Origin: Patellaria atrata CBS 101060
Lineage: Eukaryota; Ascomycota; Dothideomycetes; Patellariales; Patellariaceae
Assembly (NCBI GenBank): GCA_010093705.1
Contig: MU006096.1
Location: 235,558-299,557, forward strand
DNA: 64,000 nt
Reading direction: 5' to 3'
A model generated the notes under the pieces. It was not told the DNA's origin and did no database searches. It saw nothing but the letters and a program-made list of their open reading frames with translations. Positions 23,568 through 35,500 of this stretch are shown one piece after another. The position numbers and the translations under genes were made by a program. Each line of letters starts with the position of its first letter. Position 1 is the stretch's first letter.

Positions 23568-25463
23568 GCAGAATGGTCAATTGTAAAATAATCGGAAGCA
23601 TTAAAGTTATGCAGATCGAAGGGCAAGCTTATTGCGACGCAAATCAAGCTTGTCGAGGAGCTGTTTGGGGAGTATGACAAAAGGGAGATGTGTTTGTGGT
23701 GTTGAGTGAGGGGCTGAACTGGGAATTGGGGGTGATGGAAGCGGGGGGATTGGTGGGTGAATGCGATGGCTTTGATTTGATAAAGCTGAGCTTGATAGCT
23801 GCTTTGGGCCACTACAGCGGGACTCGTAACCAATTCTGCAGACCTTTTCCCCCTAGAGCTCACCAAGCTGCGGAACAATGAATGAAGCTTGTAATAGAGA
23901 AAGCTAGATGTGTCAAAACCAGCATTCCAGGGGCACTCCTTGAAGTCTCCAAAAGAGCTCCTGGAACTGGACAGCTGAACAACCAAATGCCACCATCTAC
24001 TCTAAGATGACCCCGGGGGGGAGGGGAAGGGGGAAGGGCAAGGGCAAAAGCGAAACCAACACTGTGGCCATAACGGAGTATGGTTGGCTCAAAGCTGTAA
24101 CAAAGCATTATTACCTTTTGTCTCCCTTTTTAAGGTACCAATTGTAGCTAAAAGGTCCGCCCATCACCGATTCCACTTGCCCATAGTCTGCTGGCGACGT
24201 CCAATACCACATGGAAATACGTTTGGTACTAGCGAGAAGGCAATGTATCAAAGATCTGAAAAGGCCATGGGTACTGTACAAGCTGCTTATCAGTATGAGT
24301 GCATCCTTTAACGGAGTAGTATACGTCGTACTACTCCAAGCAGCACCATACATAGCAGGTCTGAAGAAGCCGTAAGGTGAGGTAGAATGGAAGAAGAGGT
24401 CGTCACACGGACGAGTGTACTCCTCAGTTCCACGACAAGCCGAATTCCGTCAATAGACGTCACGCAAGCTTATCGTTAAGAGGGCCAGAAGGGCCCAGAC
24501 AGGCAAGTTGCCCCCGTTATAGTGCTCTATCTCTTACCTTGGAGTGTAAAGATGATGGCAACTTCGGCAAGTTTCGTTCCCTAACTGATGAACTTTTCGC
24601 CTTGTTTGAGCCGAAGAGAACAGGCCTAGGTGTCTGCTTTCGTTCCTAAAGGCTCTGATCGGCAAATCAGAGGAGATATATATATAACTTTAACGAGTGG
24701 AACGGGCCCCAACGGGCAGTTGACGAGCCTTTTGCCGATGTTGACTCCTTAATAACGAACGAGGACTCATCACTATTACTGAACAGTCTGGAGTATAAGG
24801 TCTTAATGTCTTGATAGGACCTGTACGTCAATGTAGGCTAACCTTGGGATCAGATGGAAAACTATCTTGTAAGCTCGTCTCTTCATCTTAAGGTATGTTC
24901 TATTTACCTTTTTAGCAGGAAGAGACTATTACGGTATACGCTCGTGAAAATTCCTTTGTGTGAATTCAATTTTAGAATTACCGGGGCTGTTCGCCATGTC
25001 TTGCTGCAAATTCAGGGACGCGATATCAAGGGCCGCATCCCCTTTCCAGGCTTCCCAGCCCTTTGGTGTCTTAGGGGTTCCTCGGCACCCTTTTTCTCGC
25101 TCAATCTTGCCGTATGAACCCCCTTGACCCCGAATTTCATGCGCCTAAACTGGTGGCGCTCTGTGGTCTTCATCGACTTTCCTTTTCTCCATCCATTGCA
25201 CCCATTTCACCCTTGACACCCAAGAACAAAGCAACTTTAACCCCCCTCTATCTTGCCCTTTCGCGGCCTCTTAGCGCAAGCTGACGATTAATCATGACTT
25301 ACGGGAGTACAAAAGATAGCCGGAAACATGTTTCGCGGCTCCCCGACGATCTGAACGTCTCTCTTCAACACCCGAAGCGGTTCAATCGAGCATTCAGCTG
25401 TGCTGTTGACAGTTCATGACTGTTCAAGCTCCCACCGATGACCTAAGTATCAATCTTTTAGCC
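23568..25463. other. Long intergenic region, 1.9 kb
   Basis: Lies between two divergent genes (C2H2/RING on minus, MBL-fold on plus). Several overlapping open frames near 23.4-24.1 kb are low-complexity and lack domain features, so I treat them as leader or promoter sequence. A perfect 9-base inverted repeat is at 24313-24337. No other structure is seen. Confidence 0.45.
24313..24337. repeat. Perfect inverted repeat
   Basis: GGAGTAGTA and TACTACTCC are separated by seven bases. Both arms are exact complements and could form a hairpin or a dyad binding site. No neighbouring gene is close enough to assign a role. Confidence 0.5.
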
Positions 25464-26543
25464 ATGTCGCTGACGGTGAAGGCTCTCAATGGGGATACCA
25501 CCTTTCTATTAACCTTCACCCCGCCAGTCGCACCTGTCAGCTCGCCTGGCCTCTTTCCTGGCTCTTTTACCATCCTTATAGACCCTTGGTTGATGGGCAA
25601 AGCAAAGATATTCAGCACCAAGTTCTCCGTTTCCGAGCAAAAAATCACACCCAGCGTATCGTCGCTGGCGGATCTACCAGAGCCCGACCTGATTTTGATC
25701 TCCCAGGATAAGCCAGATCACTGTCACGAAGAAACCTTACGCACATTACCTTCCAATGCACGTACTATTATCGTCGCGACATCTGCAGCAGCTAGAAAAA
25801 TCAAGAGTTGGGGGCATTTCAAATCCTCATCCATACAAGTGTTGCAGAAGTACGACGAAAAGAAAGATGAGAGTGTTTTTACACTCATCTTACCCCCTTT
25901 CTCTCCCAGAGGCTCTCCGGGGGAGGTGACAGTGTGCTTATTACCTGCGAAAAGGGACGTTACCGGTCTGCATAATGCCGTTGGGATTACCTACCGTGCT
26001 CCCTGCAGCGTCCTGTCTGCCGCCCCGGGGTCTTATATTGACCTACCACCTACTCCTCCAGCATCTCCTTTGTCTCCGAGAACGATCTCTGCCACCCCTC
26101 GGACCATCGTACCCTCTCCATTCTACAATAGGGAGAAAACGATGTCGGTCATATACTCTCCTCATGGTGTTTCGTACAACATTATCAAGCCATATGCGTC
26201 GTCGTATTTGGTCAATGAATCTGCATTACCCCTTACTGCTCTCATCCATTCCTTCGACCGTGTTGAAAACCCTTGGTACCTAGGCGGTAACGTCGCCGCG
26301 GGCACTCCTGGCGGAATAGAGATCGCTAAAAGTCTACTTGCAAAATCGTGGATAAGTGCACATGACGCAGATAAGGATAATAGAGGGTTGTCGATAAAAA
26401 GGATTAATATCAAGAAGTATAAAGCGGACCATATAAAGGCCATGTTGACTGCGGAAAACGGTCAGTCTGGGTCTAGTGATAGGGGCCCTAAAACGGAAGT
26501 CATTGATTTGGCCGTCGGAGGGGAGTTCAGGATAACTGTTTAA
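25464..26543 (+). CDS. Metallo-beta-lactamase-fold protein (fungal family)
   Basis: Single exon. With the start MSLTVKALNGDTTFLL at 25464 it encodes 359 residues; an upstream in-frame ATG at 25416 would give 375, but homologues I recall begin at the later Met. The N-terminal half has the beta-sandwich MBL pattern, with ILIDPWL and PDLILISQDKPDHCHEETL at the place of the HxHxDH metal loop. Here that loop reads SQDKPDHCH, so the first histidines are replaced, as in UlaG-like or degenerate members. A Pro/Ser-rich insertion (PPTPPASPLSPRT) interrupts the domain. Substrate and activity are unknown. Confidence 0.78.
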   Translation: MSLTVKALNGDTTFLLTFTPPVAPVSSPGLFPGSFTILIDPWLMGKAKIFSTKFSVSEQKITPSVSSLADLPEPDLILISQDKPDHCHEETLRTLPSNARTIIVATSAAARKIKSWGHFKSSSIQVLQKYDEKKDESVFTLILPPFSPRGSPGEVTVCLLPAKRDVTGLHNAVGITYRAPCSVLSAAPGSYIDLPPTPPASPLSPRTISATPRTIVPSPFYNREKTMSVIYSPHGVSYNIIKPYASSYLVNESALPLTALIHSFDRVENPWYLGGNVAAGTPGGIEIAKSLLAKSWISAHDADKDNRGLSIKRINIKKYKADHIKAMLTAENGQSGSSDRGPKTEVIDLAVGGEFRITV

Positions 26544-27070
26544 TGAATGATATTGTATGGTTTACAGGCTGTCGGCCGCGGAGGATTTAATTTAAAGATA
26601 CCCATAGGGATAAGGGATAAACTGGTCATGGTGTTAGGCTGGGTTATTAGTCTCAAGGGAGGATGAGTTTTCGGTTCACGAAGATATAGTATTATAGCAA
26701 CTTACTTTGTGCCAATATCAACGGAGAGCACTCCCCACTGGCCTAATTGTACGCACAAATTCTATAGTTGCAACTTTTTTAGTATCAAGAAAGGAAATAT
26801 TTTAACGCGAGAGAGGCCGTGCAAGGAATTACCGTGATATCATCTCTACTTAGAACTATGCACAACCAAACTAAAGTTATTCGATTCCCCTTGGTGAGTT
26901 CTCCTACGAGTATTGACGTCTCAGATATTTCGTGGCCGATGTGATGCGAGATTATGTCACCCATCAAGACTTCCCCGTTTCGTCAAGCTCCAAAAAAGCT
27001 TCCCCGCCTGAGCCTCCCTTCAACTGCTCTCGTCCGTACTTTTTAATACAACGTTCACTACCACAACACA
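26544..27070. other. Intergenic, promoter of hydratase gene
   Basis: About 530 bases between two plus-strand genes. No repeat or RNA is seen. Confidence 0.4.
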
Positions 27071-28091
27071 ATGCCACCTCGACTCTCCCGAACGATATAC
27101 TATCGCACCAGCTTCCACCCAAGGCCAATTGGGTGGTATACCTACTCAACAGCCTCCAGTTCACCCCTCATACGGGTGAAAAGCATCCCGGCGCCCCACT
27201 GCGGCAGCATCAAGATCCTCTCCCTCAACCGTCCCGAAGCCCGGAACGCCATCTCTAGAGCCCTCCTTTCCTCACTACGCCGCGAGATCGACTCCATCCA
27301 CGCCGAGGGTCCCACGGGCTCAACACGCGCCCTCATCCTCGCCTCCTCGATCGACACCAGTTTCTGCGCCGGCGCGGACCTCAAGGAACGCGCGACCTTC
27401 ACGCCGGAGCAGTGAGTCCCCTCCCCCTCCCCCTCCCCTTCCCCTTCCCCAACCACACATCAGCGAGCGTATATACTTACACCCCCATCCAACTCACTAA
27501 CACCATCCCCAAACCACCAGAACCACAACCTTCCTTACCGACCTCCGCGAAACTCTAACCTCCATCTCCACGCTTCCAATCCCGACCCTAACCGCGCTCT
27601 CCTCCCTCGCCTTCGGCGGCGGCCTCGAGCTAGCCCTAACAACGCACCTACGGATCTTCGCCTCCACCGCCGTCGTTGCGCTCCCGGAGACGCGTCTCGG
27701 CATCCTCCCCGGCGCAGGTGGTACCTTCCGACTGCCGGCGCTGATCGGGCTCGCGCGGGCGCGCGACATGATCCTCACGGGCCGCCGGGTCGGCGGACCC
27801 GAGGCGTATTTCCTGGGTCTCTGCGATAGATTGGTGGAGGTCAAGGAGGAGGAGGTCAAGCGGGAGGGGTTGGCGAGGGAGAGGGTGCTAGAGGAGGCGG
27901 TTAGGGTCGCGAGGGAGATTTGCGAGGGTGCGCCTGTGGCCGTTGCGCAGGCTTTGAGGGCTGTGCAGGGGTGTGCGGATTTTGGACGCTCCGAGGCCGC
28001 GGCGTATGAGGTTGTTGTCGGCACGGAGGATAGGGATGAGGCGTTGAGGGCTTTTAGGGAGAAGAGGAAACCGGTGTTTAAGGGGCGGTAG
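27071..28091 (+). CDS. Enoyl-CoA hydratase/isomerase family, methylglutaconyl-CoA hydratase-like (mitochondrial)
   Basis: Two exons (27071-27411, 27521-28091) join in frame to 303 residues. The crotonase fold is clear: NRPEARNAISRALL near the N-terminus, the oxyanion-hole segment CAGADLKER, and both catalytic acids, Glu150 in AFGGGLELAL and Glu170 in ALPETRLGILPGAGGT, 20 residues apart as in bovine mitochondrial hydratase. The first 30 residues are basic and hydroxylated (MPPRLSRTIYYRTSFHPR), fitting a mitochondrial presequence. The AUH-like assignment (leucine catabolism) rests on the CAGADLKER and GAGGT motifs. The intron contains a C-rich polypyrimidine tract. Confidence 0.87.
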
Positions 28092-28464
28092 GTGTAGGGC
28101 GTGGTGGAGTGTTGATGTACATATAATGGATTTTCGACGGATGGGTAAATCTTGCTGTATCGATGTCTGGAACTATACCATCAGTAGATCTGGCAGGATA
28201 GGGAACTACGATATCGTTTCACATCTATTATGCTTGATTCTACGATTAGAACAGTACCGAGAGTTCACTCCTACGCATTAGATATTTCGATATCTTACAC
28301 TTCACTTTTGCCCGTACATTTCCCATACGTGCTCGAAAGCCGTCCCATGCAGCCATAAAACGCCACGATGCACCCACCGTTGCCCATCCGTAAACAGTGT
28401 CCAAGTAGCAAGACCCGTACATACACAACCCATCGGAGTCGTCTACCTCAGCCATATGACAGGC
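28092..28464. other. Intergenic between convergent genes
   Basis: 3' UTR space between the hydratase gene and the SAK-like gene. Nothing else is seen. Confidence 0.45.
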
Positions 28465-30453
28465 TCAATACGCATTATACAACCCGCCTCCACTCGCCGC
28501 AGAACCACCATACGCACCAGTCCCGCCATCATCATACCGACCATCCGGCATATCATCAAGACTCCTGTACTGCGCATGACCGCCCCTCTGTCTTCCACGG
28601 TTCTCCCTCCCACCTCTAGGCGCAAACCCGCCTCTTTCCCTTCTACCACCGGCGTTCCCTCCCCTTCCCCCTTGATTCCCATGGCGGTCTCTATTATCAT
28701 GGCCGTGATTCGCGGGGCCACCTCTTCCCCTGGGATGGCCGCTGCCACGGTAGCTGTCGTACCCGCGACCCCCCTGTCGGCCATCGTATCTGTCGCCCCT
28801 GTCCGCGCGGCCCGGCTGTCTGGCGTGGCGGCCGCCGTCGGGGTGGTTGTTGGCGTCCTCTTCGCGGGGATGGAGACGTTTAGGGGGGGGCTGTACGAAA
28901 CGGTGGGGGTCATACTCCTCCTCTATGCGCAGTAGCACCTTCTCCCCGACCGTCGTTTCGAACTCGAACGCCTTGTCCGGCGGCACGGGCTGCCAGTTCT
29001 GGATGCGCTGGGCATCCTGGGGTCTAGCGCCGCCGCGAGTGGCGAGGATAACGATCGGCGGTCGGTTGTCGGAGTGGTATTTCGCGGTCGCGGGGACGGG
29101 CTCGACGCGCGCGGCCCAGAGCTTGTTGTCGAGGACGGATGTGCCGGTGATGCGCCAGGTGAGTTTGGCGCCGAGGCCGCCGACTTTGTCGAGGATGCTT
29201 TGCGGACAGGGACGGGGGACGATGAGAATGCTGTTGGCGAGGTGACGGATGTCGTTTTCGGGGATGTTGTTTGGGATGGTGATGAAGGATCTGAGCTGAT
29301 CCGTTGTCGGTGGGGAAATTAGATAGCCGGTGTAGAAGACGGTGCGGCTGATTTGCATGGGTTTTGCGAGTGCGGCGGAGGAGGTGCCGGATTTGACGAG
29401 CGTGTTGTGCGAGTTGATCATGCTTTGAATTTCGGCGATTTCGGTTGTGGGATCGAGAACGGTGGCTCGTTCTGCGACGTGAATTACTTCTGCTTTGATT
29501 GCTTTCCGTGGTATCGGGGGTTCAGGAGACATAAGTGCTAAGTTGAAGTTCTCGAAGAAGCTTCGGAAACCAGTTACGCTATATCATGTCAGGTCGAAGG
29601 TCTCAGTTAAAGATGCGTGAAGCTTACTGCTTGATTCTGTCCTCATAAACTCTTATCTCTTCAGCTTGACTATATGTGTATACGATATCCTTCAGCAGTT
29701 CCTGCTTAAAAGCCATCGTATTTGCGAATGTCTGACTTGCTGGACCTACAGTCGGTTTTAAACAAACCATATCGAACTCCAGCTTTCTACTCCGGACCAT
29801 ACGTTTGATTAACTCGGCAAACTGGGGTTCCGCTCTTCCCGTCAGAAGTACGTTCAGCGCATCCTTTTGTTCCATAGTAAGATTAACGAGGTCGACCTGT
29901 ATTGAGATGTCAGAAAACAGTTCGTCACAACCACGACGTATATTCATACAATCTGCTCATTCCACCAGCCTTCCCACGCTCTTGGCTCCTCCTTTTCCAC
30001 ACCCTCGCCAGTCGCTGCAAGGATGGTAGCATCGTGCCACCAACCTCCATTAAGGAAGATAGAAGGTGATTGGAGCTGTCCAATGGTAGGGCCATGCCAT
30101 AGTTGTCTATTCGGTAGGGGACTTGCAAAGACTGGTCGATATATGAGTACAGGGCTTCAAGAAGAGAAATTTCTAATTGGACGAGAAGAAATACCTACGC
30201 GTGTTGTCAAAGTCGTATACGTGAATCTCCTTCACGTCTTGCACCGCTATGATATGCTTTAGCATCATGCTGATCGGTTTATGTAAGGAATCTTACGGGG
30301 GAGTTCTTTGTCGTCGCAAGACCATCGCCTCAGTGCGGTAATTGTGTGAATTATTGGTTTGATTGAGCCAGTGGTCTGGCCATTAGGTAGAGACGTTAAC
30401 ATCCTAAGAGATCTTGAAAAGATCGAAGGGAATTTGGGACGAAAGAACGGCAT
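28465..30453 (-). CDS. HAD-domain Swiss-Army-Knife RNA-repair-like protein with RGG tail
   Basis: Five exons, 30453-30297, 30246-30199, 30131-29950, 29896-29628 and 29578-28465, join in frame. Length is 589 residues from the first Met, or 572 from the Met at 30402. The HAD nucleophile motif VYDFDNT-LFASPLPN spans the exon 2/3 junction, followed by LWHGPTIG and a GGWWHDATIL stretch. LLTGRAEPQFAELI supplies HAD motif II. These match the fungal HAD domain of Swiss-Army-Knife RNA-repair proteins. The C-terminal ~110 residues are an Arg/Gly-rich RGG region, which usually binds RNA. Function in RNA end repair is inferred from the family; the phosphatase activity itself is not shown. Confidence 0.82.
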
Positions 30454-30774
30454 ACAAATGGTACGGCCGGCACAAAGGATTTAAGGTCATCGACGCTCGA
30501 AGACCATTGTCGATATATGCGGTGAGCTGAGCAGCGATGCGGAAGTGTAAATAGGTGAAGCAAGGCGCAAAATAATTCTTGAGAGCTATCAGATGGGGAT
30601 TCACGATTGAGGTCCGTGCTTCAAAACTGCGCGGTCATATCTAAGCCGAGTTCGCCACTTCTGTTCCCACTCACAGTTTCACACCATCCGCCCTCTTCGG
30701 TATCGCCAAAGGATAACAGAAGAGGTGGAAGATCACACAGAACTTCTGTGAGATACTGGCTTAATTTCAGGCGC
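30454..30774. promoter_or_regulatory. Divergent promoter of SAK-like and RING genes
   Basis: About 320 bases between two start codons on opposite strands. It must serve both genes. No individual site is assigned. Confidence 0.4.
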
Positions 30775-31620
30775 ATGGATCAAGGCAATCGCGAGGAATC
30801 ACAACCAACAACATCCACAACATCAAGACTGCCATCGCTGGTTACGGAGGGGGAATCCGATAAACAGAAACATATCACACCAGATTGCTGTGTCATCTGT
30901 TTAGAAAATATTTCAGAAAGAGCTATCACTGTTCCCTGTAATCATTGCACCTTCGACTTTATCTGCCTCGCCAGTTGGCTTCAAGAGCGTTCATTATGTC
31001 CATTGTGTAAAACCGAAGTCATCGCTGTTCAGTATGACTGGCGTCCTCCCGATGACTACAAGACCTATGTTGTCAAAACACCTCTATCACAGACCTCATC
31101 AACTCCTACGCGCCTTATCCGGAACTTAAATTCCACCTGTGATTCTCGACGCCGTCCACGAGCTCATGGTGGCAGACGCTTCCACCATGAACCAGCTCCA
31201 ACTCCAGATGTAGCTCTCCTACAGCGCCGTCATGTCTATAGCAACCAGCTATTTTCTCTTCATATTGGGAACAACCGGCTGTCGCGGTTCCAGAATGTTA
31301 CTCCATCGATTTTCGTAACGTCCCCAGAACTCCAGTCTCGTGCTCGGTCCTGGATTAGGCGCGAGTTGAGAGTCTTCAACTACCTCGATCGTAGCACTAG
31401 CAATGCCGAGTTTCTACTGGAGTATATAATTGCTATATTAAAGACAGTAGATCTAAAAGGCGGCCAGGCTGAAGAGATGTTAGCAGAATTTTTCGCGAGA
31501 GAGAATGCAAGATTATTTTTACACGAGCTCAGTGCTTGGTTGAGAAGCCCCTACAGACATATACAAGATTGGGATAGAAATGTCCAATACCGAGAAAATC
31601 TGCCCAACTTTTCCAACTAA
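30775..31620 (+). CDS. RING E3 ubiquitin ligase, Topors-like
   Basis: Single exon of 281 residues from the first ATG of the frame (MDQGNREESQPTTS). The C3HC4 RING begins at CCVICLENISERAITVPCNH and ends at CPLCKTEV, with FDFICLASWLQ between. After a basic linker, the C-terminal half has the helical module of fungal Topors/ICP0-like ligases: SWIRRELRVFNYLD, EFLLEYIIAILKTVDLKGG and ENARLFLHELSAWLRSPY. In-frame sequence upstream of the ATG is open but starts without ATG. Likely nuclear; substrates unknown. Confidence 0.85.
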   Translation: MDQGNREESQPTTSTTSRLPSLVTEGESDKQKHITPDCCVICLENISERAITVPCNHCTFDFICLASWLQERSLCPLCKTEVIAVQYDWRPPDDYKTYVVKTPLSQTSSTPTRLIRNLNSTCDSRRRPRAHGGRRFHHEPAPTPDVALLQRRHVYSNQLFSLHIGNNRLSRFQNVTPSIFVTSPELQSRARSWIRRELRVFNYLDRSTSNAEFLLEYIIAILKTVDLKGGQAEEMLAEFFARENARLFLHELSAWLRSPYRHIQDWDRNVQYRENLPNFSN

Positions 31621-32366
31621 GGGAAAGACTGGATTCTCCCGCTTTCTCCAGAAATCGGTGTGACCTCAATCAGGAGGCACAGCTTTCCAATCCCTTTCAG
31701 GATGATTTGACTGAAAGGCTTACTGGTGCTGTAAGTACTCATATCACACCGCCATGATTACGGCCTTGAACTATCTTCTTTCCATAATCCGCATTCATCA
31801 ATCACTCGGGCCACGTCACGTCTTACCGTCATTCGCTCCGTAAGATGCATCACTAGTCTATATATCCGGATTAGAACTGCTAGGTTATCAGTGTATACTG
31901 GGCCGAAGATGTCTTGACAAGGGGTTGGCCATTGGCTTGATGTAACGGTCTCTCCACAAGATTGATCACTCTAACGATGGAGAACAAGAAAGCATGCAGT
32001 TGCAACTCTCTGCATAACTGTATGGGAAGATTGAGGGACGTGTTGCGACAAGGTCCAAAATGCCAGCACATGATGTCGCATCAAAAACTTGATTTGCCAG
32101 ATAATCTACAAGCGATTGAGTCGGTGAAGATCTTTGACAAAGGAGGCCGTGGACATTGGCCAACGTGTCATAAAGTATAGGCCAACGTATCTGGACAACT
32201 CTACCCCGTACCCTCTGGTAGATATTTCTATAAAAGGGCGAAGGAACACAGGGGAAACTATTTCTCAGTGAACAAGTCATGAAACGTTTATATTTACAGT
32301 TTCCTACCACCGAGAGTTCGACGTTCATAAACAACGACTTACGGCTAGAAACACGATATCTCTACA
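31621..32366. other. Start of a gene-poor region
   Basis: No supported gene. Short frames such as 31962-32180 contain a few cysteines but lack a signal peptide or domain. Confidence 0.4.
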
Positions 32367-32564
32367 ATGTGCACTCAGCTCTTTGAGCACTACAAGTGCG
32401 GTAATACGTCCAAGCCTCCCCTTAAACGAAACTATTGGTGTCAACTCGCGCGCCTTCTACGAGTTCCATGTCTAGACAAGGAAGTGAAGGGAGAGAAAAA
32501 GATTATGGACAGGGAGTGTGGTCAATGTCCAGTCTGCCTGGAATGGGTCTACAGAGACAGATAG
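32367..32564 (+). CDS. Tiny Cys-rich protein of the fungal MC-x6-Y-x-CG type
   Basis: A 65-residue open frame beginning MCTQLFEHYKCGNTSKPPLK, with further CQL, PCLD, ECGQCPVC cysteines. Many filamentous fungi carry small proteins that begin Met-Cys and have a Y-x-C-G within the first dozen residues; their function is unknown. There is no signal peptide. It sits alone in a gene-poor stretch. Probably intronless; it could also be one exon of a longer gene. Confidence 0.45.
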   Translation: MCTQLFEHYKCGNTSKPPLKRNYWCQLARLLRVPCLDKEVKGEKKIMDRECGQCPVCLEWVYRDR

Positions 32565-35500
32565 GTTCATCAAGAGTTGAAAATAACCATGAGTTGGTGT
32601 GAGAATGTTTACGAGAACAGGTCTCTTGGTTAGTTGTGATCCATGATCCCGTGAATCGCTATCAACTTGGGTATTTAACCTGTCAATCAATCAATTTATC
32701 ATTCGACAACTCTCCCTCCACTCAACATTACCTGGTTTTATTAGTGGTCTCTTCAGCCCTACCGCCTTCTCTATTACTATCCTAGTGTTACCGTTGAACA
32801 TCTTACCTTCTACTTCATAGCGGTGTGTAACATACTTCTCTGTACGATTTTGTACATATGGTTGTAGTTCCGCCCCTCTGAAGACTGTATCAATGATGAC
32901 TAGTGAAACTTCGTCTGCTGCGATTAGTTGTTTTCGGTTTTCTGTACAGGCGTCTCGGCTCCTTTTAATGGGCATAACCTCATTTTGGTAAATAGTATGC
33001 TAGAATACCTTTTGCGATTCTAAATTGTGACTAACTGTATTGGTACAGGACTTGTTTCGCCGTGTGAGTATATCCCATACGTTTAAATGGCTTTTTCTTC
33101 ATCTCATTCCGCTGTATAATCTAATTTGTATAAAGGTGTGGTCGCTTTTGCCCTACGTTGTTCTCTGCTATCTCACTCCGTTCTAACATCAGCCTGGCCC
33201 CTGACCCCTAAAGCCTCCGTACAGTACCCACCAACTCTAGTGTCTAACCTAAAGCATGTGCAAAGGGAATTACTTTTTAACTTCTACAAGCGTTTTGTAT
33301 CCGCTGATATCATTTTTGTGGCAAATCAGAGCCCAGATGCGGGAGTTCCTAAAGGGTAAGCCGTTAAGGCCACCATTCAGCCCACCACAATGGCCTTACG
33401 CACTGCCAGTGAGCCCCGAGCATGCATTTCGAACGCAAATAAAATTCCATCGATCACTTCAGCTTCCCGAGAACTCTGAAAAGCACTCGTTCTCATGCAT
33501 AAGGATTTGTGGATCTGGAGACCCCAAACCCCGACCATTAAGCTCCTTGTCAAATAATGGCACAACAAGGATAGAAAGGTCCCCTTTTTGAAACTATTTC
33601 TTTCACCAACATCAACTGCTCTCGACACGCAATTACCGCAGAGGTCATCCTTGAACTTGCTCAACTATTGGACCTTGAACGTCGTTGCTCACACTTACCT
33701 AGGGGTACGAGGCATGAACCACTTCACCATCCCAGCGGGTGAACCACCTAGGTGGTTTAAAAGGTTTCGTCCTATCAACCGTTTGTCCGATTCTATTGGT
33801 TGTATGGATCGTTACTGGATCAGTTTGGTGGCGATACTCTCCCCCTTAACACCCTCTCCCCAGCTCTCTATCTGTGCTTAAGTCTCAGTCGTTATATCGG
33901 ACCGATTTTCTTGTCACATCGATAGTTCATGTCTAAGTCTCAGCCAAACCCTCGTCTCCTACTAGCTTAGGAAGACCGATGCTTCTGTTCGCTAGATTGG
34001 TGGTGGAACTTTCAAGATGCCGACCATGTGACGCACTGTGAACAAGCATAAATCCGTTGATGGGATGGGACGGTATCCAGGTAACATTCCCCGGGTGGAT
34101 TTGGATGACCCGTCTCTCTGGGGCGCGGAATGACTGCCACGGTCCGCTCATGACGAAATTCCCAACCAGCACCGTGTCGTTCTAGCACACTGGGTTTTCA
34201 TCGTAAGCATAGAGACGCTCATGTAACGCTTCCAGAGATTCACCTCCGCTCGCCACGACATGCTAGCATAAATACCTGGAAGGCACTGTAGCGAGTCCTG
34301 GATATTCCCTGTATGGAGTGAGAAGGTAACTCCTTCCGTTCACCGTTCTTCACGCTCCAGCGCTTCGTCCCACTTATAGCATGCATCTTTTGAATCTCCA
34401 TTGCAATAATAATGAGGTCAATTCAATAAAGGCCTTAATAACACTGGCTGTCTATGAGAAATAAAGGCTTTAATTCTATCTTTTAAGCCTAATACTCTTT
34501 ATATTCGTTCTATGTGTATAAATATGTTACGAGTCACAATACGCGCATGTCTTTTCTATTATATTAGACACAAGGATACTCGCACTTTTTTCCCGAAGTA
34601 ATAGTAGTTCTTAACCGCCCTTTTCTTGGGAGAGACGTATACCCATCTATCATAAGGTTTATCGTATTCTATTGTCGGCCTGAATAATTGACCGGTTTTC
34701 CCTCGATGAAGAAAACCATGGGTTGACCCTAGGGAGTATGGTCCACATCCCAAATGAGAGAATAGCGAGCGTTGACACCTCATATCGGAAGACAATTGTC
34801 TTGCGGTGTGGAAGGACTGTTATTGTCTACCTGCGTTTTGGTAAAGAGACCATCCATACTTCAGATGACCAACTTTCAAAATTTCAATTATATTGAAAGT
34901 AAATTGTGGGGTTAATGGAAGAATCCTAAGTTAGCATTCGACACCAAGTCCGCATCCTACTCTAACCCAACCTCCACCATTAAGGGAGTTGATACCAGCG
35001 GAACAGCTCCCTTAGTTGGAACTTGTACTTTTACAGCTATAAGTCGATATTAGAATTAGTAAATGTACATCTAATAGCTATCGACTCTGATCTCTGTAGC
35101 GTCCCAGAAGAGCAATACTCCTGAATAGTTATAAACAGTTCGTATCAGAAGCACCATCGAGCGAGCGTCTTCTATGTGCTTAATTTCACTGCGCTGTATC
35201 GCTATAAATACTTCAGTTCTATTTTCATAAACCTTATTTTTATTTGTGATCGTATTAAAACATCAGTAGAGGCTTCTACTTTCTACAGTGTCATCGAATT
35301 ATACGTCTTATATGTGGTATATATTCTACTTTTAGATTCCATAGCATATATCTCAGAACGAAGGATTTGGCACGGGGGCGCAGGAAACTCACCAGCCACT
35401 TACGACAACGAACGGGCCAAACAATGGTTCGAAACTTTTCTGGTTACACAGATCTGATTCCAATGAATTGGAGACACACTATACTTATCATGTTACTGTT

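Noticed and set aside
23414-23986. 190-codon minus-strand frame upstream of the C2H2/RING gene
   Set aside because: It overlaps exon 1 in another frame and has no domain or coding signal; more likely 5' leader sequence.
28456-28935. Plus-strand frame opposite the RGG tail of the SAK-like protein
   Set aside because: It is the shadow of a Gly/Arg-rich coding repeat on the minus strand.
35360-35400. Similarity to a conserved 18S rRNA segment (CACGGGG and AAACTCACCAG)
   Set aside because: The two short matches are split by extra bases and flanks do not match, so chance is more likely.
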